From assembly GCA_036250225.1 (NCBI GenBank), contig JAPZLL010000010.1, positions 1,116,001 through 1,180,000 on the forward strand: a stretch of 64,000 nt of DNA, in the 5' to 3' direction. Of this stretch, positions 31,057 to 41,177 are shown piece by piece (the first letter of the stretch is position 1; the number at the start of each line of letters is the position of its first letter). A model generated the notes under the pieces. It was not told the DNA's origin. It did not search any database and was given only the letters and a program-made list of their open reading frames with translations. Position numbers and translations under genes: made by a program. This stretch comes from Cercophora sp. LCS_1. Lineage: Eukaryota > Ascomycota > Sordariomycetes > Sordariales > Lasiosphaeriaceae.

Positions 31057-32165
31057 GATATGTCTCTTCGGCACCACTCAGTATTGATTCAACCGTGTCG
31101 ATGGCCTTCACCAGGGCCTCAATCTCGGCCCGTATGCTGGTTTGGTGCATGTGGTTGGGGAGAAGTTCAGATCTGTTGAACGGCGAAGCGCCAGCAAGGA
31201 ACACAGCCCAAGCAGCTTAGGCGTCCGGTTGAGCGTTGTTTCGACATGCACCGTTGATCCGACTAGTAGGACACAAGCGCCGGGGGGAGCGGCGACACCA
31301 GGGCGTTGGATGTCGTGTCTGTAGGTACCGGGTGATCTGCCGTCCCTCACGGGAATTGTAGTGTCCAGATAACCAGGTGCCCGCAGACAGGTCTTGACGC
31401 AAAGCAGAAAGCGACCGCAACTATCTCTGTTTCAATGGGAAAATCCTGGCGGGATGCTGTCACCTTGACCTCGGGGACGGGAGAGTGCTTCATCTCGTTG
31501 ACGAACTTGCGCCAGTGCTTGAGTGTGTTGCTCGCGCCTGTCTAGCTCAGGGGGACAGAAGATCAAAACTAAGAAGCGAACCAATGAGACGCGATGTTAG
31601 ACTGTTGACCTGTTCAGTAGAGTACCTCAGAAAAGCCGTCTTTCCTTTTGATTGCGACGTTAAGAGCTCTGTGGCTACTGTTACATTCAGCCTGTTTGAC
31701 GTTGCAACATCTCCGCGACCCAGAGTCCGGTAAAAGGGTTGCATGGATTCAGTGTGGCTGACACTTGTGTTCGGTTGTCCCGAAGCGGCTACCAGTTCGA
31801 CCCGCCTGGCACTCACAAGCTCACCTCACGACCCCAACGGGAAAGTGAAAGAGGCAAGACAAGAGCTGAAATAATACGTTGGATATGTGTTCATTTTGCT
31901 ACGACGCTGAGCATCAACATGGCTGGCTGGAGCAACCTCCCACGCGACATAAACAGCAAGATAACGAGAAGCGTAGGTGGTATTGCCGGTGACTGCAATA
32001 TCTCAAGCGGTTGGTGATGGGAATACAAGACGAGCTCTGCAAAAGGAGGAAGAACATATAAACCCTTCAAGATCTTTGACCAGACTGTCACTCTCATCAA
32101 CATCAACATCAACCAACCCCCCAATTCAGCAAGATTCTCAAATTAAAACAAACTCATCAACCAAC
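31057..32165. other. Intergenic or decayed sequence after the HET fragment
   Basis: No intact gene. A minus-strand frame at 31000-31204 has protein-like composition (RAEIEALVKAIDTVESILSG) but no start context or family. CA/TC-rich sequence at 32090-32160 is the leader of the next gene. Confidence 0.4.
32057..32062 (+). promoter_or_regulatory. TATA-like box
   Basis: TATAAA lies 109 bp upstream of the ATG of the small secreted protein gene at 32166 and is followed by pyrimidine- and CATCAA-rich leader sequence, the usual arrangement for strongly expressed fungal genes. Confidence 0.45.
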
Positions 32166-32574
32166 ATGCACGCCTCAACCCTTACACTTGCCGCCTTGGT
32201 GATCGCCGGCCCCGCCGCAGCTCAGCTCTGCCCTTCGGCAAATGGACTCTACTTCCAGGGTCCCAGCCGCGCCTGGTATCAAGTCCAGTGGGACATTGAG
32301 TACTGGACGCAAACCAATCTTGCGTCCTCGTCCATCGCGGACCCTGTCTCTTGCGCCCGGTGAGTTTGCCATCCGGTCAAAAGAACCCACCAAGCCCTGA
32401 CATACCCATTTAAGGGCCTGCGACTCGTGGACCACCACCAACCCCAGCAAGCCCTGCGCTGCTGGGAGCTGGCAAAAGTCGACCCGTCTTTGCTACCTAA
32501 AGCCGGGCGATCTGAACGCTCAGAAGAGAAACAACACTGATGTAGTTTCGCTCATTGTCACTCCGCCTGCCTAG
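32166..32574 (+). CDS. Small secreted protein with PAN/apple-like cysteine pattern
   Basis: Two exons (32166-32359 and 32415-32574) with a 55-bp intron (GTGAGT...TTTAAG, phase 2) give 117 aa. A signal peptide (LTLAALVIAGPAAAQ) precedes a mature chain of about 98 residues. The five mature Cys and their surroundings (LCPS, SCARACDSW, PCAAGSW, RLCYLK) match the order seen in PAN/apple domains, including the closing C-Y-L-K that often reads C-W-L-K. PAN domains bind carbohydrate or protein. The intron falls just before the CARACDSW motif, which the splice completes. Function is inferred from the pattern only. Confidence 0.6.
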
Positions 32575-32788
32575 ATGTGAATGGGAGCTTGGATAACGGG
32601 AGTGTAGTGTGCAGACGTCCAGGATGGTGGATCTCGTAAACTGAGGTTTTGGCTTCTTTTGTTTGTCCGGACACTCAAGGGCTTAGTTCGTGCGAAAAAC
32701 AAATTGATTAGTCTTTACGGTTGCACCAGGCGTGAAATCTCATCGGTTGTGGAGAGAGCATTCGAGAAAAGTCGTTTTAAAAAGGCAG

Positions 32789-32795
32789 AAAAAAA
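32789..32795 (-). terminator. Pol III T7 terminator
   Basis: Seven T on the minus strand begin 13 bases after the 3' end of the tRNA at 32808-32894, as expected for RNA polymerase III termination. Confidence 0.7.
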
Positions 32796-32807
32796 TCGTC
32801 AACAAGT

Positions 32808-32894
32808 TGGACAATACCGGGATCGAACCGGTGACCTTTCACAACTGCATTTTGAGGATGCAAAGCGAAAATCATACCACTAGACCAATTGCCC
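32808..32894 (-). tRNA. tRNA-Ala(UGC) with intron and proline-like body
   Basis: An 87-base cloverleaf can be folded by eye. The acceptor stem GGGCAAT/ATTGTCC contains G3:U70, the main alanine identity pair, and the next base is A (discriminator A73, as in tRNA-Ala). The T-arm is ACCGG-TTCGATC-CCGGT. The anticodon stem TTCGC/GTGAA encloses TT-TGC-A, then a 15-base intron (32844-32858), then T. The anticodon UGC is at 32860-32862. The intron contains ATGCA, which pairs with the anticodon region TGCAT, as expected for the splicing endonuclease substrate. A box (TGGTCTAGTGG) and B box (GGTTCGATCCC) are intact. The D-arm and flanks (TGGTCTAGTGGTATGATT.TCGCTT) resemble fungal tRNA-Pro rather than tRNA-Ala. 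Confidence 0.8.
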
Positions 32895-33639
32895 ATTGAT
32901 GATTGCTTAGTGATGCACTAACCATCCTTATAAGTTTTTGGTCACCACAGTAGAATATCCTTGCCATTCCAAGGGTTTTCATGCAGAATACATCAGCTGG
33001 CTGATTCACCGACCTACTCATGGATTTCGATCGGCGTCGTGGTCTCGGCCCGCCGTTTTCATCCGCAACTGCAACGCACCCCGGGACTCGTCGCTGTCCA
33101 GCCGGACCAGGGGTGTCCCTGCTTCTTGGCGTACGGTCTGAAGTTTGCTCACATCCCCAATCTGTTGGCGTGTGGGATCGTCGAGTGCACACAGCGTCTC
33201 TGGGCTCGAGCACTTGATAACCTGCATTCGCGTCCTGGTGGTCTTAGCCACCGTGAGTGTCAAGAACAAGCCTTGTTAGTACTAGCTGAGCTGCAAGCAA
33301 TGCCATACATTCCCATCGTGTCTACACAAAAGCCTGTGCAGTGATAGCGTTGCCTGTCACGATGGCAGCAGCATCACGTCTGACAAGGAGTGTGTTGCAC
33401 TGGCGAAAACTGCATCTGGATCAGCGTTTGTACATCTAATGCCACTATTAGGATTGCAGGGCAACTCACAGGTTTGTCGACGAACGCACTGTGTTGGTAA
33501 CAAGATGCCGGATGTTTTTCAGCTGCGTCTCGGGCGCCAGTAACACCGTGGATAAGAAGTCCCCAACCGAGAGCCGGGGCCTCGCTGCCGTGCCGGAATG
33601 CACCACCAATCCAAGCCGGGGCAATCACCCAACCATATA
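32895..33639. other. No supported gene
   Basis: A minus-strand frame at 33018-33227 (70 codons from ATG, motif QVIKCSSPETLCALDD) has protein-like composition but no recognised family. Otherwise only short frames. Confidence 0.35.
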
Positions 33640-34115
33640 CCGCACAAATGCAGATCTGGCGATGATCTGGTGGCTATCCGTACGGGGCAGCCCGGGATTG
33701 TCGTTCTTGGGGTGATCATACCAAGAGTCATGTTTCTGGATAACAACGGTCGCATCGACGACTTCCATGTCCGTCTCCTGGTTCGCGGCAAACCCCGGCT
33801 TTTAATGCTCGCCGAGCCGCTCCTTGAGGAGAATGTAAATGATGCGCAGGGAACTCAAGAGGTCGACGGTGAAGGGCAAGAGCTGTCTGGGGAGTTGTAA
33901 TGCGCCGTCGTGTTTCCTTCTTAGCACTCTGTGGACGTGATTGGAGTGGAGGGTGACCTCGACAGTGGTGGCCGAGAACAACATCCTTCTTGTTAAACCC
34001 GGTTGCGTACTTGGCTCGGTTCAGCGTTCCCCTAGTGGTAAAACTCGACGAGAGACCTGGTCTTCTCAAAGCTGGCCAGCCCCGCCAGGCTCGAGGCGAT
34101 AAACATGACGCCAAA
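33640..34115 (-). pseudogene. Decayed membrane-protein-like gene fragment
   Basis: Reading the minus strand, coding-like stretches lie in different frames. A hydrophobic segment (LFCLWFGVMFIASSLAGLA) runs into a stop. A second frame (NHVHRVLRRKHDG, LLPFTVDLLSSLRIIYILL, KERLGEH) is interrupted by TAA and then stays open in the same frame for 62 more codons (ETDMEVVDATVVIQ...SAFVRYMVG). Amino-acid order looks natural on both sides of the stop. The family is not recognised. Either this is a broken gene or introns that I cannot place remove the stops. Confidence 0.35.
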
Positions 34116-34612
34116 CCAGAGACAGAAGAGCGCGCATCCCTTTTAGTTGGGCGGCCAAGCTAGGAGCTCGAGAAGACTCGCGGGCAGCTAAGTGAAAGGA
34201 ATGAGACCAGAATCTTCTTGGCAAACTGAGGTCAAAAGAAGTTGGCTGGGTCTGATGAGTTCGTATTAGAAGCAGGACGAACGATGAGAGCCTGAGCATC
34301 AAGGCTAACGGTGTGATCTTCTCGATATGGGCCAGATAGAATTTGGCCTAGATAGGGAATTCTACATAAACGCCTTGCAGGGTGGCTGCATGGCCGTTGG
34401 TGTACTGTGGGTTTCTTTAGTGCTACGCCGTCAACAGCCTTCCTTTGACCCTCGGCTTACAATTGGGGTTGTTGCGCAATGGGCCCAGATCTGTTTGCCT
34501 TGCTTTTGTCTACTGTTGCAAAGGAAATGCAACTGATTTACGATGGCCAAGGGGATGAAGGGCAATAATCTTGAGCAGCCATATCAACGACCGGCGTAGC
34601 CTACACACACAT

Positions 34613-34732
34613 ATATGTATATTTGTGTATGTATGTATATTTGTGTATGTATGTATATTTGTGTATGTATGTATATTTGTGTATGTATGTATATTTGTGT
34701 ATGTATGTATATTTGTGTATGTATGTATATTT
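34613..34732. repeat. 18-bp tandem repeat running into an assembly gap
   Basis: The unit ATTTGTGTATGTATGTAT repeats every 18 bases from about 34621 (copies start at 34621, 34639, 34657, 34675, 34693, 34711 and 34729). It runs into N and resumes for one partial unit at 34829. Being 6 codons long, it leaves three plus-strand frames open with hexapeptide repeats; these are not genes. Confidence 0.9.
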
Positions 34733-34828
34733 NNNNNNNNNNNNNNNNNNNNNNNNNNNNNNNNNNNNNNNNNNNNNNNNNNNNNNNNNNNNNNNNNNNN
34801 NNNNNNNNNNNNNNNNNNNNNNNNNNNN
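34733..34828. other. Assembly gap of 96 N
   Basis: The gap lies inside the 18-bp tandem repeat. The distance between repeat phases across it (208 bases from 34621 to 34829) is not a multiple of 18, so its length is probably only an estimate. Confidence 0.95.
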
Positions 34829-35233
34829 ATTTGTGTATGTGGGTAGATAGGTGGTTTTTTGGAATAAGCCCGGAATAGCTTTAGGGTGGTGGTGGTGGTG
34901 CCCCCTGTGGCTATCTGGCAGTCCGATTATTTGGTGTACATCTGGCGACCCAGAACTAGATGGAATCTAAGTGGATTGAAGCATAAAAACAACAAGTTGG
35001 GGCTCCAAAACGGCTGGGTACATCAAAAAAACGCCGCAAAAGCTTGTAAAATAGGCTTTGAAATCTGTGTTTAGCAATGGCGTTGCGCCATCACGAAATC
35101 TATGGCTTTTTCACGAAACAAAGGCTTAAAAGGCCCAGAAACCACCTTTTGAGGCGTTTTCGTGGCGGATTCTGACGTCCACCCCCCCTATCTGGCCATA
35201 TAGAATTTGGCCCAGATCAAGAAGATCACACCG

Positions 35234-36208
35234 TAAGGTAGCTAACAATGCAATTCTTTGACTTCTTCAAGCCATAGCCAAGGCTTGGCTCGGTGGTCTC
35301 CGACGAGTCTACGATTCTGTCCGCGTCGGGTCAACAGACACGTCGGAAGGGAGTTCGGAATGGTGGTCCGGCGCATGCACAGCACGCATGGTTCCCAAGA
35401 CTCGGGCTACGACGCCAACCCGTCATGTAATTTGGGATATTCCGCATAACGCGACAATCATCCACGCTCCCGGACTCGGGATCGCCTTCGTTCGTCGTTT
35501 GCTGCCGCGCTAGGAACCCGCGACGTTGCATGCGACCAAGACGGGAACCCCTCCGGCAAAATGCACTCGCTTTTATCCGGTCCGTGGTTCACGATTAGCG
35601 ACAGGGGCAAACACAACGCTAAGAGCGAGAATCCCCATTTCCCCATGGCACTGCCAACGGGCGCTAGAACAAAAATATCGATAGCAGTTCGCGCCCCAGG
35701 GCTTCCCGGCAACCTTCGGCTGGATGAAAGCTCCAACGTCCAGACCTTACCCGGCGCGCCCGTTGCCCGCTGTGGACCCGAGCACATGTTCCCGGCGAAC
35801 GATCGAAGAATAACGCTGCGGCTCCAGCGACCGATGGCCCGGCGCTCGACGGCGAACCCCTGCTTCGAATCTTGGACCTCGAAGATGGCCGAAGCGCGTC
35901 GTATAGCATCTGGGGGCCGGAAATTAGCCACGACAGATCCGGGGAGACGGAGGCGGCGTTGCATCCAAATGGAGGGCGGCTCCATTTTGGTTAGGTAGCA
36001 AAACATGATCCGCTCGCTCGACGGCGACCAAGGACGTCGTGGGCCGGGTACGTAGCGGAGTAGCACCCCACCGCTCCGATGGGTCCATCGCAGCATGGCA
36101 TGACCGCGGCGTCGCGTCTGCTGGCTGGCATAAGAGGAACCGGTCCCCTCCGAGCTGTCACGGTTTCCTTCCCTTCTCCAGCCCTCTGGTTCCCACGCCG
36201 TCGTCACC
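35234..36208. other. Intergenic, upstream of the xylanase gene
   Basis: Overlapping frames on both strands show no recognisable motif. This is the promoter side of the GH10 gene. Confidence 0.5.
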
Positions 36209-37495
36209 ATGCATCTCCTCCCGGCTGTCTCGCTGCTCCTCGCCGCCGTCGTCCCCGCCGTCTCGGCCGGCGGAAAGGACTGCGACAAGAAGGACAAGGG
36301 TCTCGACTACTATGCGAAGAAGGCTGGTCTCAAGTACTTTGGCTCGGCCACCGACTCGCCCGGTCAGCGTGAGCGCGCTGGCCATGAGGCCGCCTATGCC
36401 CAGTACGACAAGATCATGTGGGGTGGTGAGTTTGGGTCGACAACTCCCACCAACGGCCAAAAGGTAGAATCCCTCTTTCCGCTTCGATTTCTCACCTACC
36501 TACCTACCTACCTACTGACACATCCAGTGGCTCTTTGTTGAGCCCGAGCAAGGCGTCTTTAACTTTACCGAGGGTGAGATTGTTGCTTCCAAGGCCAAGA
36601 AGCACGGCCTGTCGCTGCGCTGCCATGCCCTCGTCTGGTTTGTGGCACCCACTCCCCCAACCCCTGTTCGGCAAGGTAGCATTGACACCTTTGTAGGCAT
36701 AGCCAGCTCGCTCCCTGGGTCGAGAAAGTCGAGTGGACGCCCGAGACGCTCCGGGCGGCCATCGTGTCGCACGTCACCAAGACGGCCGAGCAGTGGAAGG
36801 GACGCTGCTACGCGTGGGATGTGGTCAACGAGGCGCTGAACGAGGACGGCACATACCGCGAGTCCGTCTTCTACAAGGTGCTCGGCGAGGAGTACATCAA
36901 GCTCGCCTTCAAGACGGCCGCCAAGGTCGATCCCAAGGCCAAGCTGTACTACAACGACTACAACCTCGAGTGGCCCAGCAAGAAGACCGAGGGCGCCCAG
37001 CGCATTGTCAAGATGCTTCAGAAGGAGGGCATCAAGGTCGATGGTGTCGGTCTCCAGGCCCACTTGATCGCCGAGAACCACCCCACCCTTGATCAGCACA
37101 TTGATGCCATTGCTGGCTTTGCCAAGCTCGGGGTTGAGGTTGCCCTCACCGAGCTGGATATCCGTCTCCAGACCCCTGCAAATGCGACCAATTTGGCCCA
37201 GCAGAAGGAGGCTTACAAGAACGTGAGTACTTCCCAAAACATGACAGATGACAGGTAGCTGACGGACGGTTTGCAGGTCGTTGGTGCTTGCGTCCAGGTC
37301 AAGGGCTGCATCGGTGTCACCATCTGGGATTTCTATGACCCCTTCAGCTGGGTTCCGTTTGTCTTTGAGGGCGAGGGCGCCGCTCTCCTGTGGTTTGATG
37401 ACTTCAGCAAGCACCCCGCCTACGACGGTGTTGTCGAGGCTTTGACCAACAAGACAGGCCCCAAGAAGCAGCATCGCAGCTTGAGGCTTTGGTAG
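36209..37495 (+). CDS. GH10 endo-beta-1,4-xylanase, secreted
   Basis: Four exons (36209-36463, 36528-36637, 36697-37222, 37277-37495) with introns of 64, 59 and 54 bp give 369 aa. The second intron has an unusual GTTTGT donor, but the join rebuilds HALVWHSQLAPWV, the diagnostic GH10 motif. A signal peptide (residues 1-20) precedes a single catalytic domain with no carbohydrate-binding module. The acid/base is Glu167 in WDVVNEALNEDG and the nucleophile is Glu274 in TELDIR. GH10 enzymes cut xylan backbones in plant cell walls. Intron 1 contains a (CCTA)n run just before its acceptor. Confidence 0.95.
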
Positions 37496-38157
37496 AGTCG
37501 GCGAGTAATAGTGTAATATCATAATAAAACAAAGAATACATTTGCAATGTCAAGATATACTCCCTAATTATCTCCTGGTGGCCGATCGCGTCGGTTTGTG
37601 GCTTGACTTGATCATGCGATGTGAGAGAACACACAGTTCACCTTGGCAAGTCCGGATATAGCTCCGAGGAACGTGGCTTTCCCATTCACTCAGCTCTGCT
37701 TGGCATGACAAGCTGACCTACGGCTTGCTACCTTGAGAGAATATCCAAATCAGCGCCAAGAACTTGGTGTCGGGGTGCAGTTGAACACCCGAGTTACAAA
37801 AGAGAGAAAAAAAAGGAAGTCAGATTTCTGGCCAAGTTTACATAATTGAGTTTAACTGGCAACATGTTGAAATACAAAACAGGTGAGTTCTAGCTGAAAT
37901 CCGGGAGTGTTTGTGTGTGCCCAGAAATTCCCGGTCGTTGCCATGCCGGACACGGACATTACCCGTTGGAGCCTCTTCAACCACTCTACGTGGTATATCC
38001 GTGGGGTAATATATGCATCTCGGGCGGGGATTTCTTTACGGGCGAGAATTATATATTCGTTGGGGTCATAAACGCGGGCACCCCAACTCTTCTCCAACTT
38101 TTCCCCGGAAAGTAGAGTCGAGTTCTTGAGCAGCAGCCAACTCGTAAGTCCGCCACC
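37496..38157. other. Intergenic
   Basis: This lies between the xylanase gene and the pectate-lyase-like gene, with a short A-run near 37808. No gene. Confidence 0.5.
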
Positions 38158-39220
38158 ATGCGTTTCATTGCGCTCGCGGCATACTTGCCGTTGTTTCCCC
38201 TGACAGCGGCGCGGCTACCCCGACGACAAGAAGAAGGGCCGATCGAAGAGGAGCCTGAGCCCGAATACAAGGCGCTCTACGATGAGGCGTGCAACATTGG
38301 CTTCTGTTCCATAATGGGCGCGTATGTCAGCTTGTCCTCCCCAAGTTTCCCCCTCTAACGTCAACAGAACAATTGGCGGCTGGGGCGGCAACTACACCTA
38401 CGTGCATACCCTCGCCGAATTCACCTCGGCCGTCTCGGGTAGTGGCGCCGGCGTGATCATCGTTAATGCGACCATCACAGGAATCGGAACACCAGTAGCC
38501 ATCGGTTCGGGCAAATCCATCATTGGCAATCCGGGATCATGTATGCTTGTCCCCTTCCTTTGCTATGACAAGTGAAAAGCTAACAGGCCAGCCCTCACGA
38601 ATGTGCCGCTGAACCTCGCTTCCTCCCGTAACATCATCCTTCGCAACCACAACCTCACAAACTCACCCATCACCCTAACGGGCTCCCGCTCCATTTGGCT
38701 CGACCATCTCACCCTCTCCTCGCCGCTCACCATCTCGTCCGCGAGCGACTACATCTCCATCTCCAACAACCTCTTCACCGGCTCCTTCACAGCCACCATC
38801 GACGGCGTACACGTTACCATTACCCGGAACCATTTCCAGAACCTCAAGTCCACCGTTGCCTTCCGCAACGCAACCGCTCACGTCTTCAACTCGTTCTTCG
38901 AAAAGATTGAAGCCGGTCTTGATGTCGGAGCTGGAACGGATCTTTTGCTCGAAGCTAGCGTGTTCGAGGATGTTACACGGCCGGTGTATAGCAGTGGAGG
39001 AGACTCGGGGGCAGGAAAAGCGACACTACTGAATTCGTATCTAGGGGAGGGAACGAGTGAAGTACCCGCCGGAGAGATGAACGCGGATAGCCTTCCGTAT
39101 CCGTATGATTGGTATGTGTGGGATATGTTGGTCACGAGAGAACGGGTTGCCAAGGAGGCGGGACAGACGCTGGAGTTTGAGGAGCCTTTGAACTTGCCGG
39201 ATTGGGATGAGTTGGAGTAG
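38158..39220 (+). CDS. PL1 pectate-lyase-like secreted protein, active site altered
   Basis: Three exons (38158-38321, 38368-38540, 38592-39220) with introns of 46 and 51 bp give 321 aa. A signal peptide (MRFIALAAYLPLFPLTAA) and start context CCACCATG are clear. The fold motifs of PL1 are present: GGWGGNYTYV, IIGNPGSSLT, NIILRNHNL, SIWLDHLTL, DYISISNNLF, HVTITRNHFQN and HVFNSFFEK. The segment after WLDHLTLSS, where active enzymes have acidic calcium ligands (a DxxxD/DG pattern), is only Ser/Thr/Ile. The catalytic Arg region reads KSTVAFRN instead of RxPxxR, so one Arg is Lys. The protein may be inactive or act differently. Confidence 0.8.
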
Positions 39221-39296
39221 CGGGATTAGGATAACATATTGTACCTGTGTAAGGGGTGTGGATACTCTCCTGGAGGATGACACATGACGTCGTCCA

Positions 39297-40354
39297 TCAG
39301 TTCAACGGCTTCTGAGACCAGGCAACTCCCCTGAGCAATGTTAGCGAGATTCGAAAGTACAGGACAGCCAACTTACCAACGACAGTACCCGTGATATGCC
39401 TTATTCTTTAAGGCAGCTCTGATATTTGCCAAGAATACCTGGGCTTCGGTGTAGTCCCTCCCGAGGACGCTGGTCAAGACGTAGAGCCCGAATCCTTCAA
39501 TGCCAATATCCAATGACATCTGGTTCGCCTGGCCAATCTCCTTGAGTTTTTTATTCGCTGGCCACGAGCCGACAGGCATCTTGATGAGCTTTGTCTGCAC
39601 ATGATTGAACCCAGCTTCCTCCAGCCAACGCACGTAGTTGTCGCCATCAATCACCTCAAATGTCTGCCCCATGATCGGACCAGTCTCCTTAAACGTGTTG
39701 ACCCAGTCAACAAAGATATTATCGGGCCCATCGAGTCGTCGTCGGCGTACACACCGGTACCGCAGTCCATGTGTTCGATCCAGCCGCCTGGCTTCAAACA
39801 ACGGTACGCCTCGTTGTATAGGGCGACCTAGTCCTTGACGCAACCCGTCATGTAGCGGACGTGGATGTAGTCAAACGATTCATCGGGATACGTCCATGGT
39901 CATGTCGTCCAGCTCGAATTTGAGATTCAGCGGCCCCCACGATGGTTGAATGGGTGAGATGTCGACGCCCGTCACGTCGGCATCGAGAAACTCGTCGGCG
40001 AAATCGATGGCCCAGATGCCCGTCCCGGTCCCTACGTCGAGCACCTTTGCCGGCTTGTCGACTGGGGCGAGAAACAACTTGTTGTCCAGAGCGAGGGTCA
40101 GGAGATGGTGGTTGATGTCGAGCTGCTCGTTTGCCGTATCATCATTGGGCACCCAGTACTCGGTCTTGTCGGCGCCGCCAATATGTGCGTCCGTGGAGTT
40201 TGCGATGCTCGAGAATGGTGGAGCCGATGGATGCTGTTGAAAGCAGCTGGGACGCCATGCCGCCAACCGCCGAGTCGGTGTCATTGACGTCCTCAAATGC
40301 CGGGTCCACGGCAATGGCGGGCTGGGCCGACGTAGCTGTGGGAGGTGAAGCCAT
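39297..40354 (-). pseudogene. LaeA-like SAM methyltransferase, broken
   Basis: The minus strand encodes nearly the whole fungal TAM/LaeA-like methyltransferase, but in pieces. The start (MASPPTATS) runs to HRKLHGRTY, then the frame slips near 40180. The SAM motif VLDVGTGTGIWAIDFADEF and DISPIQPSW follow. The frame slips again near 39896. DESFDYIHVRYMTG leads to AAGGACTAG at 39828, where Trp is expected (stop). EAYRCLKPGGWIEHMDC follows, then a third slip near 39729. DNIFVDWVNTF continues to KAYHGYCRW, where a normal intron (GTAAGT...CTCAG) joins GVAWSQKPLN. Three frameshifts and one nonsense change mean no functional enzyme. LaeA-type proteins influence secondary metabolism; other family members have unknown substrates. 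Confidence 0.85.
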
Positions 40355-41177
40355 GGTCAATGTCGTGTGACGACGCAAACAACAACAACACAGCTGCAAG
40401 AAAAGGACTCGCTGCGAGCTTTGTGTCGCTTGCCCTGCATTGACATTGATTGTCTGTCGCCTTGCAGGGACCGAACAGGATCGGAGTCCAACTGTGGTCA
40501 CCAGGGCAGCAGGACGCTGTCCCGGCTCGAGGACTTAGCATGCTGACCCCCGCGCTTCCGCCACGCAATCACTGAAACTCGGTGACTTGCAGCGTTAGTG
40601 TGTCCCGACAGCAGGGCTCGAACCAATGCCTGGACGGGACGGGACGACTGCCAGCCCGTCTTGTTGTAGCGCCCCTTTTGACTGGCAGCTTGGCGATGAT
40701 GTGTGTGATAACCAGTGCTATCGAGAGACTTTCCAACTTCGCGAGCTGGAACCTGATCAGCCACCGCTTGCTCAATGTGCAGACCTGAGGGCTGCCTAGA
40801 GGTGCCGAATTGCCGGGTATCCAACCCGCGACATTGGACTCAAATCGCAATCTCGAAACCACCCATGGCCTGACTCAGTGCATACATGTAGTGCTGTGAC
40901 TCTTCTAATTATTGCGAATCCTAGGTTGTGAGGTGGATTATGTCCTCGGCCATGGAATCTGAAGTTCGACGTTGCCGAGAGGCGTGCCTGGCGCTCCCAA
41001 GGGACCCACGGCATCGGTTGTCCCAACAAACTCTAAATCCCAGCAAATCTGTCTCCGGCTAGCCGTTGTACAATATAACCTCCCCATTGAGGTTTTCCCT
41101 TCATCTCTTCCTGAAAACAGGATAGTGCTGCTTTTCCGGTCAGAACCTGGGCAACCCATTTGGGGGGCAGCACAACC
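40355..41177. other. Intergenic
   Basis: No gene. Two minus-strand stretches near 40604-40625 and 40805-40860 look vaguely tRNA-like but do not fold into a cloverleaf. Confidence 0.45.

Larger units (their letters stand above)
34309..35233. mobile_element. 925-bp inverted-repeat element, MITE-like
   Basis: Bases 34309-34348 match the reverse complement of 35194-35233 at 33 of 40 positions, including the terminal 14 (CGGTGTGATCTTCT). Both outer flanks read TAA (34306-34308 and 35234-35236), which fits a 3-bp target duplication as made by PIF/Harbinger elements. No transposase frame is present inside. The interior holds the 18-bp tandem repeat with the assembly gap, and otherwise AT-rich sequence. 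Non-autonomous status and superfamily are inference from ends and flanks. Confidence 0.55.

Noticed and set aside
34571..34878. Plus-strand frames with hexapeptide repeats (YLCMYV type)
   Set aside because: They are produced by the 18-bp tandem repeat and pass through the N gap; no coding value.
35458..36297. Minus-strand 279-codon frame upstream of the xylanase gene
   Set aside because: Arg/Ser/Pro-heavy composition typical of a GC-rich shadow, no motif, and it overlaps the xylanase start region.
36494..36516. CCTA microsatellite as a telomere-like repeat
   Set aside because: It is a short (CCTA)n tract within intron 1 of the xylanase gene and not the fungal TTAGGG/CCCTAA unit.
40604..40870. 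Two minus-strand tRNA-like patches with B-box resemblance
   Set aside because: Acceptor and T-stems do not pair and no D-arm can be placed; chance or very old tRNA relics.
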